This document shows, in pieces, positions 63,828 through 64,000 of a stretch of 64,000 bases of DNA. The stretch spans positions 1 through 64,000 of the forward strand of contig RCAB01000283.1 of NCBI GenBank assembly GCA_003640385.1, given 5' to 3'. Source of the stretch: Setaria digitata. Its lineage: Eukaryota; Nematoda; Chromadorea; Rhabditida; Setariidae. Made by a program: the position numbers and the translations under genes. The stretch's first letter is position 1. The number at the start of each line of letters is the position of its first letter. The notes beneath the pieces were generated by a model, which saw only the letters and a list, made by a program, of their open reading frames with translations, did no database searches and was not told where the DNA came from.

Positions 63828-64000
63828 GTACTTTGTTTACTCTATTTCTTTCAGAAACTTTGAAGATTTGTGGAAACTTAGCAGTGCTTGGTAAAAATTG
63901 AAATGAATTTCAACATCTTTACGTATGGAGTTGTTTAAATTTCTTAAACTGTCTTTGAGATTGCCGAGACTTCCTTTTTTCTTTTTCAAATGGCAAAAAA

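Noticed and set aside
63853..63891. Possible fourth TTC4 exon after TTTCAG
   Set aside because: Phase fits, but the translation does not match the conserved sequence after the first TPR helix.

Overview
The window looks like chromosomal DNA of a parasitic nematode, most likely a filarial worm (inference). It is very AT-rich, dense in homopolymers, and carries eukaryotic genes split into many small exons by AT-rich introns. Several first exons lie just behind a strong polypyrimidine-AG, as expected for spliced-leader trans-splicing. I see no prokaryotic, viral or mobile-element genes. All multi-exon models were built by hand: each exon was joined only where GT/AG borders, reading phase and (where recognised) family alignment agree, and each complete model sums to a multiple of three.

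Layout. 1-7403: no gene seen. 7414-12685 (+): uncharacterised beta-propeller-like protein with two possible first exons. 13066-14449 (-): ribosomal protein uS4/RPS9, tail-to-tail with the previous gene. 15386-16065 (+): two-exon orphan membrane protein. 16840-20619 (+): RRP9/U3-55K, a U3 snoRNP WD40 protein. 20620-29196: 8.6 kb with no supported gene. 29197-32970 (+): class I Rab11-FIP (C2 plus Rab11-binding coiled coil). 34639-34978 (+): possible small gene. 35698-39795 (+): nucleoporin NUP85. 42462-45754 (+): dynactin pointed-end actin-related protein ACTR10/ARP11. 46469-49621: gene-like fragments I could not resolve. 50397-50561 (+): single-exon mitochondrial ATP synthase epsilon subunit. 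51058-59288 (+): Ser/Pro/Arg-rich protein with an SxIP motif, perhaps a microtubule plus-end protein, whose 5-kb intron holds a 198-codon exon that could be an alternative membrane-anchored ending. 62765-63827+ (+): 5' part of TTC4, an Hsp90/Hsp70 co-chaperone, cut by the window end.

The genes are mostly unrelated housekeeping functions (ribosome and rRNA processing, nuclear pore, dynein/dynactin, recycling endosome, ATP synthase, chaperone). All run left to right except rps-9. The two single-N positions (16349 and 24152) are each flanked by near-identical direct copies of about 90-125 bp and look like unmerged contig ends rather than real duplications. The most interesting leads are the SxIP gene with its two alternative endings, the unrecognised propeller gene and the orphan membrane protein.
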